Source: Acanthamoeba sp. SK_2022b
Taxonomy: Eukaryota; Discosea; Longamoebia; Acanthamoebidae
Assembly: GCA_027943245.1 (NCBI GenBank)
Contig: JANDJZ010001121.1
Coordinates: forward strand, 1-23,161
Direction: 5' to 3'
DNA: 23,161 nt
Shown here: piece by piece, positions 1-7,236 of the stretch
Position numbering within the stretch: the first letter of the stretch is position 1
How the letters are laid out: every line of letters begins with the position of its first letter
Program-made: the position numbers and the translations under genes
Notes under the pieces: generated by a model
What the model was told of the DNA's origin: nothing
Databases searched by the model: none
The model's input: only the letters and a program-made list of their open reading frames with translations

Positions 1-1296
1 GCCCGGGACGGGGTTGCCGACCCGGTCGAGCACGGCGGCCGAGCCATCGATCTGCAGGCCGGCGTGCGTGCACACCAGCTCGGCAGGCAGGATCCGGGCC
101 GCGTAGAACGGTCCGTCCGCGATGGGGGCCGGGTGGTCGCTGCTGCCCTTGGCGGCCAGCGACACGTGCCGCAGGAAGTCGGGGTCCTCCCCCTGCGGAA
201 GCTGTGAGTTCCAGCGCTCGACCGTCGCGACGAGCGCGTCGGCCGGGACGCTCATGAGGTCGGCCAGCTGCTCCAGCGTCGAGGCCCGGAGCGTGCGTCC
301 GGCCTCGACCTCGGCCTGGACGTGGTCGGCGTTCCAGTGCGCGTAGCCCTCCGGCAGGCCCAGGCGGGCCTTCTCGTCGAAGACGACGTGGCACGGCCCG
401 CCCTGCAGGTCGATGAGCCCGCCCGAGACGGCGTACGAGGCGTCCTCGTCCATGAAGCGGCGGCCCTGGTGGTTGACGTAGACGCGCGACTTCGGCGGGA
501 AGCCGGACTGCCAGTGGTGCAGGCGCTGGAAGTAGACCGTGGGCATGAGCAGGCCCCAGTCGTGGCCGACGACCGAGGCGTCGACCTGGTCGCCGAAGGC
601 GAGGTGGTCGCCCTGCGAGCCCTCGGCCGCGACGACGAACAGGTCGTCACCGGCCTCGAGCGCGGCCGGGTACAGCTGCTCGAGCAGCTCGCGGTTCTGG
701 GCGAACCCGCCGGACGCGACGACGACCGCGTGGGCGCGCACCTCGATGTCGTCCACGACGACGCCGCGCACCTGGCCGTCCTCGACCAGCAGGCGCTGCA
801 CGCGCGAGTTGAGGACGACCTCGACGCCGTGCTGCTTGCGGGCGGCGTCGAGCGTCTGGACGAGCCCGTAGCCCTGGTCCTTGGGGACGTGGCCGCGCCA
901 GACGTCCTCGACGCCGGCCCGGCACAGGCCCGGCTCGTGGGCGCTGGACGAGACCACGGCGGGAATCTCGACGCCGAGGCCGATGAGCCACTCCAGCGTC
1001 GGGCCCGCGTTGTCGCAGAACGCCTTGACCAGGCCCGGCTCCAGCAGCCACTGGTTGAGGTCCATGTAGTGCTGGAAGAACCGCTCGGCGGAGTCCTCGA
1101 CGCCCAGGCCGCGCTGCACGGACGTGCCGGCGGCGGTGAACAGGCCGGCGGACAGCTGGGTGGAGCCGCCGAGCTCCTTCTGCGACTCGAACAGCAGCAC
1201 GCTGGCGCCCTGCTCCGCGGCGGAGACCGCGGCGGACAGGCCGGCGCCGCCGCCGCCGATGACGACGACGTCCACGACGTCCTCGGTGGTGCTCAC
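1..1296 (-). CDS. FAD-dependent dehydrogenase (fumarate reductase / 3-ketosteroid dehydrogenase-like flavoprotein), C-terminus cut by window edge
   Basis: This frame is open for 432 codons from a GTG at 1296 to the window start, so the C-terminal part is missing. The N-terminus has a Rossmann dinucleotide fold: [12 protein letters not shown] at residues 12-23 (G14, G16, G19), the ribose-binding Glu37 (LLFE) and a following LGGST loop (42-46). A GRRFMDED segment near residue 279 is typical of the FAD_binding_2 family, which includes fumarate reductase flavoproteins, 3-ketosteroid delta1-dehydrogenase and urocanate reductase. Such enzymes oxidise or reduce a C-C bond next to a carbonyl. The start overlaps the stop of the upstream SDR by 4 bases (GTGA), and GGGAGGA lies just upstream, so the genes look translationally coupled. 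The active-site residues that would separate the subfamilies lie outside the window, so the substrate cannot be named. Family confidence is high, substrate confidence low. Confidence 0.9.
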   Translation of the reverse strand, partial: MSTTEDVVDVVVIGGGGAGLSAAVSAAEQGASVLLFESQKELGGSTQLSAGLFTAAGTSVQRGLGVEDSAERFFQHYMDLNQWLLEPGLVKAFCDNAGPTLEWLIGLGVEIPAVVSSSAHEPGLCRAGVEDVWRGHVPKDQGYGLVQTLDAARKQHGVEVVLNSRVQRLLVEDGQVRGVVVDDIEVRAHAVVVASGGFAQNRELLEQLYPAALEAGDDLFVVAAEGSQGDHLAFGDQVDASVVGHDWGLLMPTVYFQRLHHWQSGFPPKSRVYVNHQGRRFMDEDASYAVSGGLIDLQGGPCHVVFDEKARLGLPEGYAHWNADHVQAEVEAGRTLRASTLEQLADLMSVPADALVATVERWNSQLPQGEDPDFLRHVSLAAKGSSDHPAPIADGPFYAARILPAELVCTHAGLQIDGSAAVLDRVGNPVPG

Positions 1297-2069
1297 AGGG
1301 TTCCTCCCGACTCGTTGACGATGCGGTGGTACAGGCCGTTGGAGACGAGACCGCCGTCGACGGTCACCTCGCTGCCCGTCATGTAGCTGGACCGGTCCGA
1401 CAGCAGGAACAGCACGGCGTCGGTGACCTCGTCGACCGTGGCCACGCGGCCCATGGGGATGGACGCGACGGCCGACTCCACGAAGTCGTCCGAGCCGGCG
1501 AGCAGCGCCGTCCCGACCAGGCCCGGGTGCACCGAGTTGACCCGGATGCCCCACGCGGCGAAGTTGCCGGCCGCGGCCTTGGACAGGCCGGTCAGGCCCC
1601 ACTTGCTCGAGGAGTAGGCCGGCGAGAAGTAGCCGATCTGCCCCGAGATGGACGAGATGTTGACGATCGAGCCGCCCCCGTTCGCGCGCATCGACGCGGC
1701 GACGGCCTTCATGCCGTAGAACGGGCCGAACAGGTTGATGCGCATGGTCAGCTCCCAGACGTCGTCCGGGGTCTCCAGGAAGGTCAGGCGACGCGAGATG
1801 CCGGCGTTGTTGACCAGGCCGCCGACCTCGCCGTGCGCCGTGCGCACCTCCTCGACCACGCGGGCCCAGGCGGCCGCGTCGGTGACGTCGAGCTCGTGGG
1901 CCGAGGCGCTGCCGCCGGCCGCGGTGATCTCGTCCACGACCTCGGTGGCGTCGGCCACGTCGGCCACGGCCACGTGCGTGCCGGCCGCCGCCAGCGCCCG
2001 GGCGTGGTTGGCCCCCATGCCGGCGGCGGCGCCGGTGACGAGGACGACGCCGGGGTAGGACTCAGACAT
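1293..2069 (-). CDS. Short-chain dehydrogenase/reductase (SDR), classical type
   Basis: The product is a 258-residue NAD(P)-dependent oxidoreductase of the classical SDR family. The cofactor motif TGAAAGMG is at residues 12-19, an acidic ADVAD stretch follows the second beta strand (which favours NAD over NADP), NNAG is at 87-90, and the catalytic set is Asn112, Ser139, Tyr152 and Lys156 (YSSSK). A PG motif at 182-183 and a VDGG near the C-terminus complete the fold. The ATG at 2069 lies inside the end of the preceding SDR gene (8-base overlap), and the stop overlaps the flavoprotein start, so it is the third gene of a tight operon. It probably oxidises a secondary alcohol or reduces a ketone on the pathway substrate; which one cannot be read from the sequence. 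Confidence 0.93.
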   Translation of the reverse strand: MSESYPGVVLVTGAAAGMGANHARALAAAGTHVAVADVADATEVVDEITAAGGSASAHELDVTDAAAWARVVEEVRTAHGEVGGLVNNAGISRRLTFLETPDDVWELTMRINLFGPFYGMKAVAASMRANGGGSIVNISSISGQIGYFSPAYSSSKWGLTGLSKAAAGNFAAWGIRVNSVHPGLVGTALLAGSDDFVESAVASIPMGRVATVDEVTDAVLFLLSDRSSYMTGSEVTVDGGLVSNGLYHRIVNESGGTL

Positions 2070-2892
2070 GGCGCGAGCCGCCGTCGACGGAGATCGAGTT
2101 GCCGGTGACGTAGCGCGCGGCGTCCGAGAGCAGGAACAGCATCGCGCCCAGCACCTCCTCGGGGGCGCCGAAGCGGTGCAGCGGGACGTTGTCGAGCGCC
2201 TTGGCCAGGGCCTCGGGGTCGCCCTTGATCCACTGGGTCATCTCGGTGTCGATGAAGCCGGGCGCGATCTGGTTGACCCGGATGCCCTTGTCGCCCAGCT
2301 CGAAGGCCAGCGACTCGGTGAGGTGGTGCACCGCCGCCTTGGACGCGCAGTAGGCCCCCCGGCCGCGGCGCACGCGCAGGGCCGAGACCGACGACATGTT
2401 GACGATCGCGCCGCCCTCGCCCATGTGGCGGGCCGCGGCCTGGGCGCCGAACAGGACGCCCTCGACGTTGACGTCCAGCGTCGCCGAGATCTGCTCGGGG
2501 CTGATCTCCTCGGCCAGCGCGAACGGGAAGATGCCGGCGTTGTTGATCCAGTAGTCGATGCGGCCGTGCTCGGCCAGCGCGACCTGCGCGAGCGCCTCGT
2601 GGTCGTCGGCCACGGTGACGTCGAGGCGGGCGCCGGTGACGCGACCCGGCCGCTCGGCGAGCGACTCGGCCGCGAGCTCCTCGGTGATGCGCTCGGCGGT
2701 GGCCTTCATCTGCACCTCGTCGATGTCGCCGCCGACCACGTGCACGCCGCGCGACGCCAGGCCCTGCGCGAACTGCGCGCCCATGCCGCGGGCCGCGCCG
2801 GTGACGACGGCGACCTTGCCCGGCATCTCGGGGTAGACGGCGCGGATGGTGGCGGTGTTGGTGCGGCCGGGGTTGTCGGCGACGGCGGTCAT
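2062..2892 (-). CDS. Short-chain dehydrogenase/reductase (SDR), classical type, with N-terminal extension
   Basis: This 276-residue classical SDR has TGAARGMG at 31-38, NNAG at 117-120, the conserved Asn142 and the catalytic Ser168, Tyr181 and Lys185 (YCASK). GGDID after the second strand suggests NAD. About 22 residues precede the usual family start ([10 protein letters not shown]). The longer start at 2892 is preferred because GAGGAGAG lies a few bases upstream, while no such site precedes the internal Met. It resembles its downstream neighbour only at family level, so the two are probably not a recent duplication and may act on different hydroxyl or keto groups of one substrate. It is the second gene of the operon, 27 bases after the SnoaL-like gene. 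Specificity is unknown. Confidence 0.92.
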   Translation of the reverse strand: MTAVADNPGRTNTATIRAVYPEMPGKVAVVTGAARGMGAQFAQGLASRGVHVVGGDIDEVQMKATAERITEELAAESLAERPGRVTGARLDVTVADDHEALAQVALAEHGRIDYWINNAGIFPFALAEEISPEQISATLDVNVEGVLFGAQAAARHMGEGGAIVNMSSVSALRVRRGRGAYCASKAAVHHLTESLAFELGDKGIRVNQIAPGFIDTEMTQWIKGDPEALAKALDNVPLHRFGAPEEVLGAMLFLLSDAARYVTGNSISVDGGSRHV

Positions 2893-2919
2893 GGTGCTCT
2901 CCTCGGGTCGGGGAAGGGG

Positions 2920-3342
2920 TCAGGCGTGGTCGCGCACGACGTCGCGGCGGGCCACGAGCCAGCCGTCGGCGTCACGCACGAGGCGGTCGTGCAGCGTCGT
3001 GATCCGCACCAGCCGGGCGTCCTCGCCGGCGCGGGTGCCGACGATCTGCAGGTAGGCGCGGACGCGCAGCTCGTCGGCGGCGGCCTCGACGACGTCGACG
3101 TTCGTGACGACGTGCCGCTGCACGTCGCCGCTCGCGCGTCCCGCCTCGGCGAAGCGCGCGGCGAACGCGGTCAGGTCGGCGGTGCCGGTGACGGGCGCGG
3201 GGTAGCTGGGCGAGGCGAAGACGCCGTCGGCGGTGAACGTCGCCGCCCAGCCCGCCGCGTCGCCGCCGTCGATCAGGTGGCTCTGGCGCGCGTACAGCGA
3301 CTGCACCGCGGCGGCGGTGGCCGGGGCCGTGAGCGGCGTCAT
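2920..3342 (-). CDS. SnoaL-like (NTF2-fold) protein, possible dehydratase or isomerase
   Basis: The product is a 140-residue small alpha+beta protein of the SnoaL / NTF2-like superfamily. It has an N-terminal helix (SLYARQSHLIDGGD), FTADGVF around 35-42, a conserved RHVVTN around 76-81 (His77, Asn81) and a C-terminal strand with GWLVARRDVVRD. This layout recalls the SnoaL_4 group, which includes bile-acid 7-alpha-dehydratase-like enzymes; ketosteroid isomerases share the same fold. The open frame continues upstream to 3396, but those extra codons lie inside a promoter and operator palindrome. The ATG at 3342 is therefore chosen, with AGGGTAGCAGG just upstream. It is the first gene of the IclR-flanked operon. 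A role as dehydratase or isomerase for the SDR/flavoprotein substrate is an inference. Confidence 0.8.
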   Translation of the reverse strand: MTPLTAPATAAAVQSLYARQSHLIDGGDAAGWAATFTADGVFASPSYPAPVTGTADLTAFAARFAEAGRASGDVQRHVVTNVDVVEAAADELRVRAYLQIVGTRAGEDARLVRITTLHDRLVRDADGWLVARRDVVRDHA

Positions 3343-3358
3343 CCTGCTACCCTTCATC

Positions 3359-3395
3359 TGTGCGTTAATCGCACGCTTCGTGCGACAAACGCACA
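3359..3395. promoter_or_regulatory. Nested palindromic operator, probable IclR-family binding site
   Basis: The 37-base element has perfect outer arms TGTGCGTT (3359-3366) and AACGCACA (3388-3395), and perfect inner arms TCGCACG (3369-3375) and CGTGCGA (3379-3385) around a CTT centre. It can also be read as two tandem copies of GTGCG-N5-CGCAC (3360-3374 and 3380-3394), 20 bases apart, which suits two regulator dimers on one DNA face. It covers the expected transcription start of the minus-strand operon, so repression by the divergent IclR protein is likely. Confidence 0.7.
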
Positions 3396-3423
3396 CACTA
3401 CGTGGGCCCGGTCACACCGTCAA
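3395..3423 (-). promoter_or_regulatory. Promoter of the SnoaL-SDR-SDR-flavoprotein operon
   Basis: On the minus strand there is TTGACG (3423-3418), a 17-base spacer and TAGTGT (3400-3395), close to the housekeeping sigma consensus. The expected start of transcription is near 3388, inside the adjacent palindrome, giving a leader of about 45 bases before the ATG at 3342. Confidence 0.7.
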
Positions 3424-3446
3424 GACCGGGGTGCGACACGGGTCAC

Positions 3447-3453
3447 AGGAGGT
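3447..3453 (+). promoter_or_regulatory. Shine-Dalgarno site that fixes the IclR gene start
   Basis: AGGAGGT lies 7 bases before the ATG at 3461. It decides between this ATG and the longer open frame that runs back to 3233 through the divergent promoter region and into the opposite gene. Confidence 0.75.
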
Positions 3454-3460
3454 GACGGGC

Positions 3461-4168
3461 ATGGGCGAGGGCCCTAGATTGACCGGCGTGGAGCTGGATG
3501 CCGGGATGTCGAAGACGCTGCACCACGGCCTGGTGATCCTCGAGGAGCTCGCGCGGCGGCCCGAGGGCCTCACCGTCACCGAGGTCGCGGACGCCGTCGG
3601 CGTGCACCGCACCGTGGCGCACCGCCTGCTGCGCACCCTGGAGGCCCACCAGCTCGTCCGCCGCGACGAGCACAAGCGCGTCCGGCTCAGCACCGGCCTG
3701 GTGTCGCTCGCCGAGTCCGTCGAGCACGGGCTGCGCGCCGTCGCCCTGCCCGTGCTGGAGCGGCTGGCCGAGACCACCCAGGCCACCGCCCACCTCGTGG
3801 TGCGCGAGTCCGCGACCCACGCCCGCGTGCTGCTCGTCGTGGAGCCGCGGCGCGCGCCCATGCACATCGCGTTCAAGCCGGGCCAGTCGATCGAGATGCC
3901 CCGCGGCTCGGCCGCCATGGCCATCCTGTCCACCGAGCCGCCGAGCGAGGGCGAGCGTCCCGAGGTCGCCCGGGCCCGCGCCGACGGCTACGCCATCTCC
4001 GCCGGCGAGGTCGTGCCGAGCACCGTCGGCGTCTCAGTGGGGGTGCCGCGGGGACGCACGACGCCGCCGGCCGCGATCGGGCTGTCGCTGTTCGACGAGG
4101 CCAGCGCGCACCGCACCGCACCGGACGTCGTGGCCGCCGCCAAGGAGCTCCACGCGCTGCTGCCCTGA
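3461..4168 (+). CDS. IclR-family transcriptional regulator
   Basis: The product is a 235-residue IclR-type regulator. The winged helix-turn-helix spans about residues 17-80 (MSKTLHHGLVILEEL, then LTVTEVADAVGVHRTVAHRLLRTLEAHQLVRR). The effector-binding domain follows from about 90 to 235, including the AFKPGQSIEMPRGSAAMAIL stretch found in this family. At 235 residues it is a little shorter than usual (about 250-270). It diverges from the SnoaL-SDR-SDR-flavoprotein operon, and the space between contains a nested palindrome touching that operon's -10 box. It is most likely the local repressor, released by a pathway compound, and may also control itself. The ligand is not readable from the sequence. 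Confidence 0.93.
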   Translation: MGEGPRLTGVELDAGMSKTLHHGLVILEELARRPEGLTVTEVADAVGVHRTVAHRLLRTLEAHQLVRRDEHKRVRLSTGLVSLAESVEHGLRAVALPVLERLAETTQATAHLVVRESATHARVLLVVEPRRAPMHIAFKPGQSIEMPRGSAAMAILSTEPPSEGERPEVARARADGYAISAGEVVPSTVGVSVGVPRGRTTPPAAIGLSLFDEASAHRTAPDVVAAAKELHALLP

Positions 4169-4196
4169 GCGTCTCGACCTTGTCGGTGGGCGGTCC

Positions 4197-4202
4197 TACC
4201 GT
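4197..4202 (+). promoter_or_regulatory. -10 box of a probable leaderless promoter for the VOC gene
   Basis: TACCGT ends 6 bases before the ATG at 4209, and no Shine-Dalgarno is present. A weak TCGACC at 4174-4179 is 17 bases upstream. Transcription would then start at or next to the start codon. Confidence 0.45.
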
Positions 4203-4208
4203 CGGTCC

Positions 4209-4556
4209 ATGAACCTCTCACTCGCCATGGTCACGACCGACTCCGCCGACCCGCTCGCCTCCGCCCGCTGGTGGTCCGAGGCGCTCGGCGCCGAGATCGC
4301 GCACGAGATGGACGGCTTCGCCGCCGTCGCGCTCCCGAGCGGGGTGCTGCTGGGCTTCCAGCAGGTCCCCGACCCCACGCCGGGCAAGAACCGGCTCCAC
4401 TACGATCTCGAGGCGTCCGACCCCGAGGCCGAGGCCGAGCGCCTCGTCGGCCTGGGCGCGACGAACCACGGCCGCCATGGCGACGAGTCCTTCTGGTGGC
4501 TCACCCTCGCCGACCCCGACGGCCTGCTGTTCGACATCGCGCCGAAGCACGGCTGA
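4209..4556 (+). CDS. VOC-family (glyoxalase-like) protein
   Basis: This small 115-residue protein has the paired beta-alpha-beta-beta-beta layout of the vicinal oxygen chelate superfamily. The first module holds ARWWSEALGAEI, the second holds LHYDLEASDPEAEAERLVGLGA and ends in LADPDGLLFDIAP. It fits the Glyoxalase_6-like group of small actinobacterial proteins. The first strand lacks the usual metal-binding His, so classical glyoxalase I activity is doubtful and the function is unknown. The gene stands alone between the IclR gene (40 bases upstream) and the convergent LysR gene, with only 7 bases between the two stop codons. Confidence 0.85.
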   Translation: MNLSLAMVTTDSADPLASARWWSEALGAEIAHEMDGFAAVALPSGVLLGFQQVPDPTPGKNRLHYDLEASDPEAEAERLVGLGATNHGRHGDESFWWLTLADPDGLLFDIAPKHG

Positions 4557-4563
4557 GACCGGT

Positions 4564-5499
4564 CTAGGTCACCGGCGCCACGGGCAGCTGGGCGGGCGAG
4601 ACCTGCTCCCCCAGCACGTCCACGAGGAACGAGACGAGCCACCGCTGCGACGGGGTGCGCGACGCCTCGTGGCGCGCGTACGCCGCGACCTCCATGGGCT
4701 CGGTCTCGAACGGCAGGCGCACCGTCCGCAGCCGGTGCGAGTCGGCGAACACCTCGGCGACGTACTCGGGCAGGATCGCCACGAGGTCGGTGGCCTCGAG
4801 CAGGTACGGCAGGGCCGAGAAGCGGCTGACCTCGACCGCCACCCGGTCGAGCAGGTCGTGCTGCGCGAGCAGCTCGCGCGGCGCGGCGTGGCCGCTGGGA
4901 CCCACGACGATGGCGTGCGCCTCCTGCTCGAGCCGGCTCACCGTCACCCCGTCGGGGCCGACCCGCGGGTGGTCGGCCGCGACCATCGCGACGTAGCGCT
5001 CGCGGAACAGCGGGATCCGCACGGTCCGGTGCGACGTCATCACCGGCGTGGCCACGAAGGCGTCCACCTCGCCGCGGGCCAGCTGGCGCTCGACGTCGTC
5101 CACGTCCAGCGGCCGCACCGTGAACGAGACCTGCGGCGCCACCACGCGGGCCGCCGCCACCAGCCGCGGCAGCAGCGTCACCTCCCCCAGGTCCGACAGG
5201 GCGATGGCGAACCGGGCCGGGGTCGTCGCCGGGTCGAAGCGGCCGACCTGCTGAAGCACGCCGTCCACCTCGCCCAGGGCACGGTGCAGCGGCTCGTACA
5301 TCCGTTGCGCCACCGACGTGGGCACCAGGCCGCGTCCGGACCGCAGGAACAGCTCGTCGCCGAAGTGGCGGCGCAGACGGCCCAGGCTGTGGCTGACCGT
5401 CGGCTGGGTGACGCGCAGCGCGTCCGCCGTCACCGTCACGCTGCCCGTCTCGTAGAGCAGGACGAAGACCCGGGTCAGGTTGAGGTCGAAGTCCTTCAT
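4564..5499 (-). CDS. LysR-family transcriptional regulator, likely controlling mdlC
   Basis: The 311-residue product has the LysR N-terminal winged helix-turn-helix (about residues 5-65: FDLNLTRVFVLLYETGSVT, then ALRVTQPTVSHSLGRLRRHFGDELF and GRGLVPT). A two-lobed effector-binding domain (about 90-300) follows. The start MKDFDLNL matches the family closely. It resembles the NodD/NahR/LinR-like branch, whose members often sense aromatic acids. It diverges from benzoylformate decarboxylase with 97 bases between, and a T-N11-A palindrome overlaps its own start codon. The expected role is activation of mdlC and the transporter in response to an aromatic acid, with self-repression. The inducer is inferred only from the neighbours. 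Confidence 0.93.
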   Translation of the reverse strand: MKDFDLNLTRVFVLLYETGSVTVTADALRVTQPTVSHSLGRLRRHFGDELFLRSGRGLVPTSVAQRMYEPLHRALGEVDGVLQQVGRFDPATTPARFAIALSDLGEVTLLPRLVAAARVVAPQVSFTVRPLDVDDVERQLARGEVDAFVATPVMTSHRTVRIPLFRERYVAMVAADHPRVGPDGVTVSRLEQEAHAIVVGPSGHAAPRELLAQHDLLDRVAVEVSRFSALPYLLEATDLVAILPEYVAEVFADSHRLRTVRLPFETEPMEVAAYARHEASRTPSQRWLVSFLVDVLGEQVSPAQLPVAPVT

Positions 5500-5534
5500 A
5501 GACGAAATCTATGCGACGACGCCGCGATATCTAT
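5497..5534. promoter_or_regulatory. LysR-type operator: palindrome plus a second half-site
   Basis: CATAGA (5497-5502) and TCTATG (5508-5513) form a perfect 6-5-6 palindrome containing the T-N11-A pattern of LysR sites; it includes the LysR start codon. The half-site ATCTAT recurs at 5507-5512 and 5529-5534, exactly 22 bases (two helical turns) apart. If mdlC transcription starts near 5571, the sites are centred near -66 and -40, the usual recognition and activation positions. Confidence 0.6.
5506..5511 (-). promoter_or_regulatory. -10 box of a probable leaderless promoter for the LysR gene
   Basis: On the minus strand TAGATT ends 6 bases before the ATG at 5499. There is no Shine-Dalgarno before that ATG. 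The box is inside the palindromic operator, so the regulator bound there would block its own gene. Confidence 0.5.
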
Positions 5535-5564
5535 TGGCGCCGCCCTCCGTCCGACGCCTAGCGT
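5534..5564 (+). promoter_or_regulatory. mdlC: Probable mdlC promoter
   Basis: TTGGCG (5534-5539), a long 19-base spacer and TAGCGT (5559-5564) precede mdlC. The long spacer would make it weak without an activator. GAGGGAG at 5586-5592 is the ribosome site for the GTG at 5597. Confidence 0.4.
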
Positions 5565-5596
5565 GATGCCGATCACGTCCACGTCGAGGGAGAACC

Positions 5597-7180
5597 GTGC
5601 CGTCCGTCCGCCAGACCGTCCACCAGCTGCTGCAGCACCAGGGCATGACCACCATCTTCGGCAACCCGGGCTCGAACGAGCTGCCGTTCCTGGCCGACCT
5701 GCCCTCGGACGTCCGATACGTCCTGGGCCTGCACGAGGGCGCCGTCGTCTCGATGGCCGACGGCTACGCCCAGGCCACCGGACGCCCGGTGCTGGTCAAC
5801 CTGCACGCCGCCTCCGGCTCGGGCAACGGCATGGGCGCGCTCACCAACGCCGTGGCCGCCCGCACCCCGCTGGTCGTCATGGCCGGCCAGCAGGTCCGTT
5901 CGGCGATCGGCCTGGAGGCCAACCTGGCCAACGTCGACGCGACCGCGCTCATGCGCCCGCTGGTCGGGTTCGCCACCGAGCCCGCCGCCGCCCGCGACGT
6001 GCCCCGCGCCGTCGCCCAGGCCGTCTTTGAGGCCCGGCTTCAGCGACGCCCGACGTACGTGTCGGTCCCCTACGACGACTGGGACGTCGAGGCCGGTGAC
6101 GAGGCGCGGCACGTCCTGCAGCGCGACGTGCGCCGCGCCGGCACCCTCGACGACGAGCAGGGCCGCTGGTTGGTCGAGCAGGTCCGCTCCGCGCAGCGTC
6201 CCGCCCTCGTGCTCGGCGGTGACGTCGACACCCAGGGCCTCTTCGCCAAGGCCGTCGACCTGGCCGAGCGGCTCGGCTCGCCGGTCTGGGCCGCGCCGTC
6301 GCAGTTCCGCCTGCCCTTCCCCAACCGGCACCCGCTGTTCCGCGGCGTCCTGCCCGCCGGCATCTCGGCGGTGTCGGACGCCCTCGCCGGGCACGACCTC
6401 GTCCTCGTCGTCGGCGCCCCGGTCTTCCGCTACCACGAGCACCAGCCCGGACCCTTCCTGCCGGACGGCGCCCGGCTCGTGCAGGTCACCGACGACGCGG
6501 CCGCCGCCGCCCGCGCCCCCATGGGCGAGGCGCTCGTCGCCGACCCCGCGCCGGCGATCGAGCTGCTGACCAAGACCCTCGACCACCCCGCCGGCACCTC
6601 CTTCGAGCCGACCCCGCCGCCCGCCCCGCGCACCGGCGACGGTGCCCGCCTGCACCCCGAGGAGGTCTTCGCGGCGCTGCGCGACACGCAGCCGCACGAC
6701 ACCTCCTACGTGGTCGAGTCGACGTCCACGAACGCCTCGTGGTGGCGCCAGATGGACCTGCGCCACCCCGGCTCGTACTACTTCCCCGCCGCCGGCGGGC
6801 TCGGCTACGGCCTGCCCGCGTCGGTCGGCGTGGCCCTCGGCCAGCCCGGCCGCCCCGTCGTCGGCGTCATCGGCGACGGCTCGGCCAACTACGGCATCAC
6901 CGCCCTGTGGACCGCCGCCCAGCACCGGGTGCCGCTCACCGTCGTGCTGCTGCGCAACGGCACCTACGGCGCGCTGCGCTGGTTCGGCGACCTGCTCGGC
7001 GTGCCGGACGCCCCCGGCCTGGACGTGCCGGGCCTGGACTTCACGCGGATCGCCGAGGGCTACGGCGTCCCGGCGGTGCACACCGGCTCGGTCGAGGAGC
7101 TGCGCGCCGTCCTGGCCACCCCGACCGACGGGCCCCGGCTCGTCCAGGTCGACACCGTCCTCACCACCCCCAGCTCCTGA
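5597..7180 (+). CDS. mdlC: Benzoylformate decarboxylase (ThDP-dependent)
   Basis: The 527-residue enzyme converts benzoylformate (phenylglyoxylate) to benzaldehyde and CO2 using thiamine diphosphate and magnesium, a step of the mandelate pathway. It aligns by eye along its length with the well-studied Pseudomonas putida enzyme. The functional residues are conserved: Ser26 in FGNPGSNELPFL, Glu47, His70 in NLHAASG and His280 in FRYHEH. The ThDP-magnesium motif starts with GDGSANYGITALWTAA (Asp427) and reaches Asn454 in RNGTYGALRWF. Retention of Ser26 and both His residues argues for benzoylformate decarboxylase rather than acetolactate synthase or pyruvate decarboxylase. The GTG start gives the same N-terminal register as the Pseudomonas protein. 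It is followed after 56 bases by a transporter and preceded by a divergent LysR regulator. No mandelate dehydrogenase or benzaldehyde dehydrogenase is nearby. Confidence 0.92.
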   Translation: MPSVRQTVHQLLQHQGMTTIFGNPGSNELPFLADLPSDVRYVLGLHEGAVVSMADGYAQATGRPVLVNLHAASGSGNGMGALTNAVAARTPLVVMAGQQVRSAIGLEANLANVDATALMRPLVGFATEPAAARDVPRAVAQAVFEARLQRRPTYVSVPYDDWDVEAGDEARHVLQRDVRRAGTLDDEQGRWLVEQVRSAQRPALVLGGDVDTQGLFAKAVDLAERLGSPVWAAPSQFRLPFPNRHPLFRGVLPAGISAVSDALAGHDLVLVVGAPVFRYHEHQPGPFLPDGARLVQVTDDAAAAARAPMGEALVADPAPAIELLTKTLDHPAGTSFEPTPPPAPRTGDGARLHPEEVFAALRDTQPHDTSYVVESTSTNASWWRQMDLRHPGSYYFPAAGGLGYGLPASVGVALGQPGRPVVGVIGDGSANYGITALWTAAQHRVPLTVVLLRNGTYGALRWFGDLLGVPDAPGLDVPGLDFTRIAEGYGVPAVHTGSVEELRAVLATPTDGPRLVQVDTVLTTPSS

Positions 7181-7236
7181 CCACCCGCCCGGGCACCCGC
7201 CCGACGCGTCCTTCCACCCCACCCACGGAGGCACCC

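Noticed and set aside
1..1296. Naming the flavoprotein 3-ketosteroid delta1-dehydrogenase (kstD)
   Set aside because: The C-terminal active-site part is outside the window, and the visible motifs are shared by fumarate and urocanate reductases.
322..1386. Long plus-strand open frame of 354 codons over the left edge
   Set aside because: It is antisense to the flavoprotein, whose minus-strand frame carries a full FAD motif. The plus frame gives an Arg/Ala/Val/Asp-rich product without known motifs, as expected from high-GC shadow frames.
3343..3396. N-terminal extension of the SnoaL-like protein (first 18 codons of the open frame)
   Set aside because: This DNA is the operator and -10 region of the operon; the residues it would encode are not family-like and the later ATG is better placed.
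4557..4564. GACCGGTC palindrome between the VOC and LysR stop codons
   Set aside because: Only 8 bases and lacking a loop; too short for a terminator, and such GC palindromes are frequent by chance here.
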